From: an uncultured Blautia sp.
GTDB taxonomy: Bacteria > Bacillota > Clostridia > Lachnospirales > Lachnospiraceae
Direction of reading: 5' to 3'
Length of the DNA stretch: 8,149 nt
Assembly (NCBI GenBank): GCA_946538475.1
Contig: CAMNGN010000083.1
Coordinates: forward strand, 1 to 8,149
The notes beneath the pieces were generated by a model. That model saw only the letters and a program-made list of their open reading frames with translations. It was not told where the DNA came from and searched no databases. Numbering within the stretch: position 1 is the first letter of the stretch; each line of letters opens with the position of its first letter. A program made the position numbers and the translations under genes. This document shows, one piece after another, positions 7,215-8,149 of this stretch.

Positions 7215-7285
7215 TATCACAGATGCGATCCAATCCATTTTTGACTATTAATCACAATCCGGGTAGTGCATTTCGGGAGCATACC

Positions 7286-7294
7286 TGCTATAAT
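7286..7294 (+). promoter_or_regulatory. Extended -10 promoter for the phosphoribosyltransferase gene
   Basis: TGCTATAAT contains a perfect -10 hexamer (7289-7294) preceded by the TGn extension. The -35 region 17 bases upstream (GTGCAT) is poor, which extended -10 promoters tolerate. Transcription would start near 7301, leaving about 97 bases of leader before the ATG at 7398. It is correctly placed and oriented for the plus-strand gene. Confidence 0.6.
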
Positions 7295-7326
7295 ATACCA
7301 AAACACAGTGTTTGCTGTCTTTTATT

Positions 7327-7346
7327 ATTTAGCAATTTTGCTAAAT
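7327..7346 (+). promoter_or_regulatory. Leader palindrome, possible operator or 5' UTR hairpin
   Basis: ATTTAGCAA (7327-7335) and TTGCTAAAT (7338-7346) are perfect inverted repeats separated by TT. They sit about 26-46 bases downstream of the predicted transcription start and about 50 bases before the start codon. The AT-rich, symmetric, two-base-spaced form resembles a repressor operator. In RNA it would form a modest hairpin of eight pairs. The symmetry is seen directly; the role is inferred. Confidence 0.45.
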
Positions 7347-7385
7347 CACTCAACTCAACGTCAATTGCAATTTGTTAAAAGAGAA

Positions 7386-7390
7386 GGAGG
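7386..7390 (+). promoter_or_regulatory. Ribosome binding site that fixes the start at 7398
   Basis: GGAGG (within AGAAGGAGG) lies one base before an ATG at 7392 and seven bases before an ATG at 7398. Only the second has workable spacing, so translation should begin at 7398. This excludes both the ATG at 7392 and the upstream in-frame GTG at 7266, which lies before the promoter. Confidence 0.8.
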
Positions 7391-7397
7391 TATGTTA

Positions 7398-8039
7398 ATG
7401 GAGCAGTACAAGAAACTCACATCACAGAGGGTTCATGACGTAATACTCAGAGTTATCCCAGGGCATTTCGCAACTCCCAACTCCCATGTCAACTACTATA
7501 TGGACATGGCAGCGCTCAAATCACGTATGACCGAGGCCAGAGCCGCAGCCAAAGCGCTCAGCGAAGTATACTATACCTCCCATCCGGTCGACACTATCGT
7601 CTGCATGGACGGGACTGAGGTGATCGGTGCTTATCTTGCAGAAGAGCTCACTCGTGTCGGTGTCATGTCCATGAACAAGCACAAATCGCTCTATGTTCTG
7701 GCACCCGAGTACGATATGTCCGGACAGATGATCTTCCGCAACAATCTGCAGCAGTGGATCAAAGATAAGAACGTGCTTCTTCTGCTCGCATCCGCCACTA
7801 CGGGAAAGACGGTTGCCCTTGCGGTAGAATCACTCAAATACTACGGAGCCGAGATCGTGGGCATCTCCGCACTTTTCTCCGTCGCTACCAAGATCGCAGG
7901 GCTTCCGGTCTACTCACTCTATACACCCGCAGATCTTCCGGATTATGCCGCCTATACTCACGAAAACTGCCCTCTGTGCAAAAAGGGTATCCGCGTGGAT
8001 GCGCTCTGTAACGGCTACGGATATACACCAATCAGATAA
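7398..8039 (+). CDS. Phosphoribosyltransferase-fold protein (orotate PRTase-like)
   Basis: This is a 213-residue cytoplasmic protein with the layout of a type I phosphoribosyltransferase. Residues 64-85 (VDTIVCMDGTEVIGAYLAEEL) match the early strand-helix of the fold. Residues 126-140 (VLLLLASATTGKTVA) occupy the place of the PRPP-binding loop, followed by the helix-strand LKYYGAEIVGISALFS (146-161). The usual acidic pair before the TTG of the PRPP motif is absent: the loop reads ASATTGKT. Orotate phosphoribosyltransferases of pyrimidine synthesis have a canonical loop, so this may be a distant paralogue with a salvage, other or regulatory role. The C-terminus has CPLC (191-194) and C204 before the ending NGYGYTPIR, a possible metal site. 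It is expressed alone from its own promoter and ends at a strong terminator. The fold is fairly sure; the reaction is not. Confidence 0.8.
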   Translation: MEQYKKLTSQRVHDVILRVIPGHFATPNSHVNYYMDMAALKSRMTEARAAAKALSEVYYTSHPVDTIVCMDGTEVIGAYLAEELTRVGVMSMNKHKSLYVLAPEYDMSGQMIFRNNLQQWIKDKNVLLLLASATTGKTVALAVESLKYYGAEIVGISALFSVATKIAGLPVYSLYTPADLPDYAAYTHENCPLCKKGIRVDALCNGYGYTPIR

Positions 8040-8048
8040 GATGACAAG

Positions 8049-8081
8049 AAAAAGAAGCGGGGCCTGCCCCGCTTCTTTTTT
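8049..8081. terminator. Strong bidirectional rho-independent terminator
   Basis: The arms 8049-8062 and 8067-8080 form a 14-base-pair stem with GC core GCGGGG/CCCCGC and a four-base loop (CCTG). T-runs follow it in both directions: TTTTTT on the plus strand and CTTTTTCTTG on the minus strand. It lies 10 bases after the phosphoribosyltransferase stop and a few bases past the stop of the convergent gene at the right edge, so it can end both transcripts. Confidence 0.93.
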
Positions 8082-8084
8082 CAA

Positions 8085-8149
8085 TTAACCCTGCATGTCT
8101 GCATACAATTTCTCGAACTGCGGCAGCGAATTCACGATCGTCTCGTACG
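8085..8149 (-). CDS. C-terminal tail of a convergent gene (runs off right edge)
   Basis: A minus-strand frame enters from the right edge and ends at TAA (8087-8085), encoding 20 complete residues that finish with FEKLYADMQG. The stop falls just before the shared terminator, as expected for a convergent gene. The composition (alternating polar and hydrophobic residues, helix-like) is protein-like. Too little is present to name the protein; it is the end of an unidentified gene. Confidence 0.55.
   Translation of the reverse strand, partial: YETIVNSLPQFEKLYADMQG

Larger units (their letters stand above)
7000..7397. other. AT-rich divergent intergenic region
   Basis: This 398-base stretch separates the start of the minus-strand sugar operon from the plus-strand phosphoribosyltransferase gene. 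It is clearly richer in A and T than the flanking genes. It contains the sugar-operon ribosome binding site (7005-7010), a weak minus-strand promoter candidate (7185-7214), a 10-base palindrome GATGATCATC (7203-7212), a plus-strand extended -10 promoter (7286-7294) and a leader palindrome (7327-7346). No recognisable protein gene, tRNA or riboswitch was seen. A 15-codon plus-strand frame with a good ribosome binding site is discussed among the findings. Confidence 0.8.

Noticed and set aside
7035..7244. Plus-strand frame of 69 codons in the intergenic region
   Set aside because: No good ribosome binding site, no family likeness, and AT-rich low-complexity translation; it overlaps the divergent regulatory region.
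7266..7397. A 44-residue N-terminal extension of the phosphoribosyltransferase from a GTG at 7266 or ATG at 7392
   Set aside because: The GTG lies before the predicted transcription start and has no ribosome binding site. The ATG at 7392 is one base from GGAGG. The ATG at 7398 has correct spacing, and the protein looks family-like from there.
7301..7397. Riboswitch (purine, PRPP or similar) in the phosphoribosyltransferase leader
   Set aside because: The leader is short, with one simple palindrome and no recognisable conserved aptamer core or terminator stem before the start codon.
1..8149. CRISPR arrays, insertion sequences, tRNA or rRNA genes
   Set aside because: No regularly spaced repeats, transposase-like frame or tRNA-like sequence was seen on either strand.

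Overview
The window looks like chromosomal DNA of a Gram-positive, anaerobic-type member of the Bacillota (Clostridia), most likely near Lachnospiraceae. This rests on the strong AGGAGG-type ribosome binding sites before almost every gene, the clostridial style of the sugar ABC transporter and M3 peptidase, and a REP-like palindrome between two genes. It is inferred from protein style, not from a marker gene.

Most of the window (1-6999) is one run of minus-strand genes. In transcription order they are a secreted periplasmic-binding-type sugar-binding protein (6999-5947), a GC-rich hairpin, a double-domain sugar ABC ATPase (5831-4344), a sugar ABC permease (4324-3320), a small hairpin, a Gfo/Idh/MocA-type NAD(P)-dependent dehydrogenase (3240-2200), a REP-like palindromic element (2131-2196), an M3-family metallopeptidase (2115-445), and the N-terminal 148 residues of an unrecognised membrane protein that shares one base with the peptidase stop codon and runs off the left edge.

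The first three genes form a complete CUT2 (ribose/galactose-type) importer. The binding protein captures a monosaccharide or polyol, the permease forms the channel and the ATPase drives uptake. The adjacent dehydrogenase probably oxidises or epimerises the imported compound or a derivative. No kinase, isomerase or regulator is present to name the substrate. The peptidase and membrane protein may be a separate unit, because the palindromic element and an 84-base gap separate them from the sugar genes.

The AT-rich gap 7000-7397 is a divergent regulatory region. It holds a weak candidate promoter for the sugar operon and a clear extended -10 promoter with a palindromic leader for the plus-strand gene at 7398-8039. 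That gene encodes a phosphoribosyltransferase-fold protein with a non-canonical PRPP loop and a cysteine-containing tail. A strong bidirectional terminator (8049-8081) separates it from the C-terminal tail of a convergent minus-strand gene at the right edge.

I found no CRISPR array, transposase gene, tRNA, rRNA or recognised riboswitch. Most of the window is ordinary metabolic sequence. The items most worth a second look are the palindromic element against the peptidase ribosome binding site, the binding protein without a lipobox, the asymmetric ATPase sites, and the atypical phosphoribosyltransferase with its palindromic leader.
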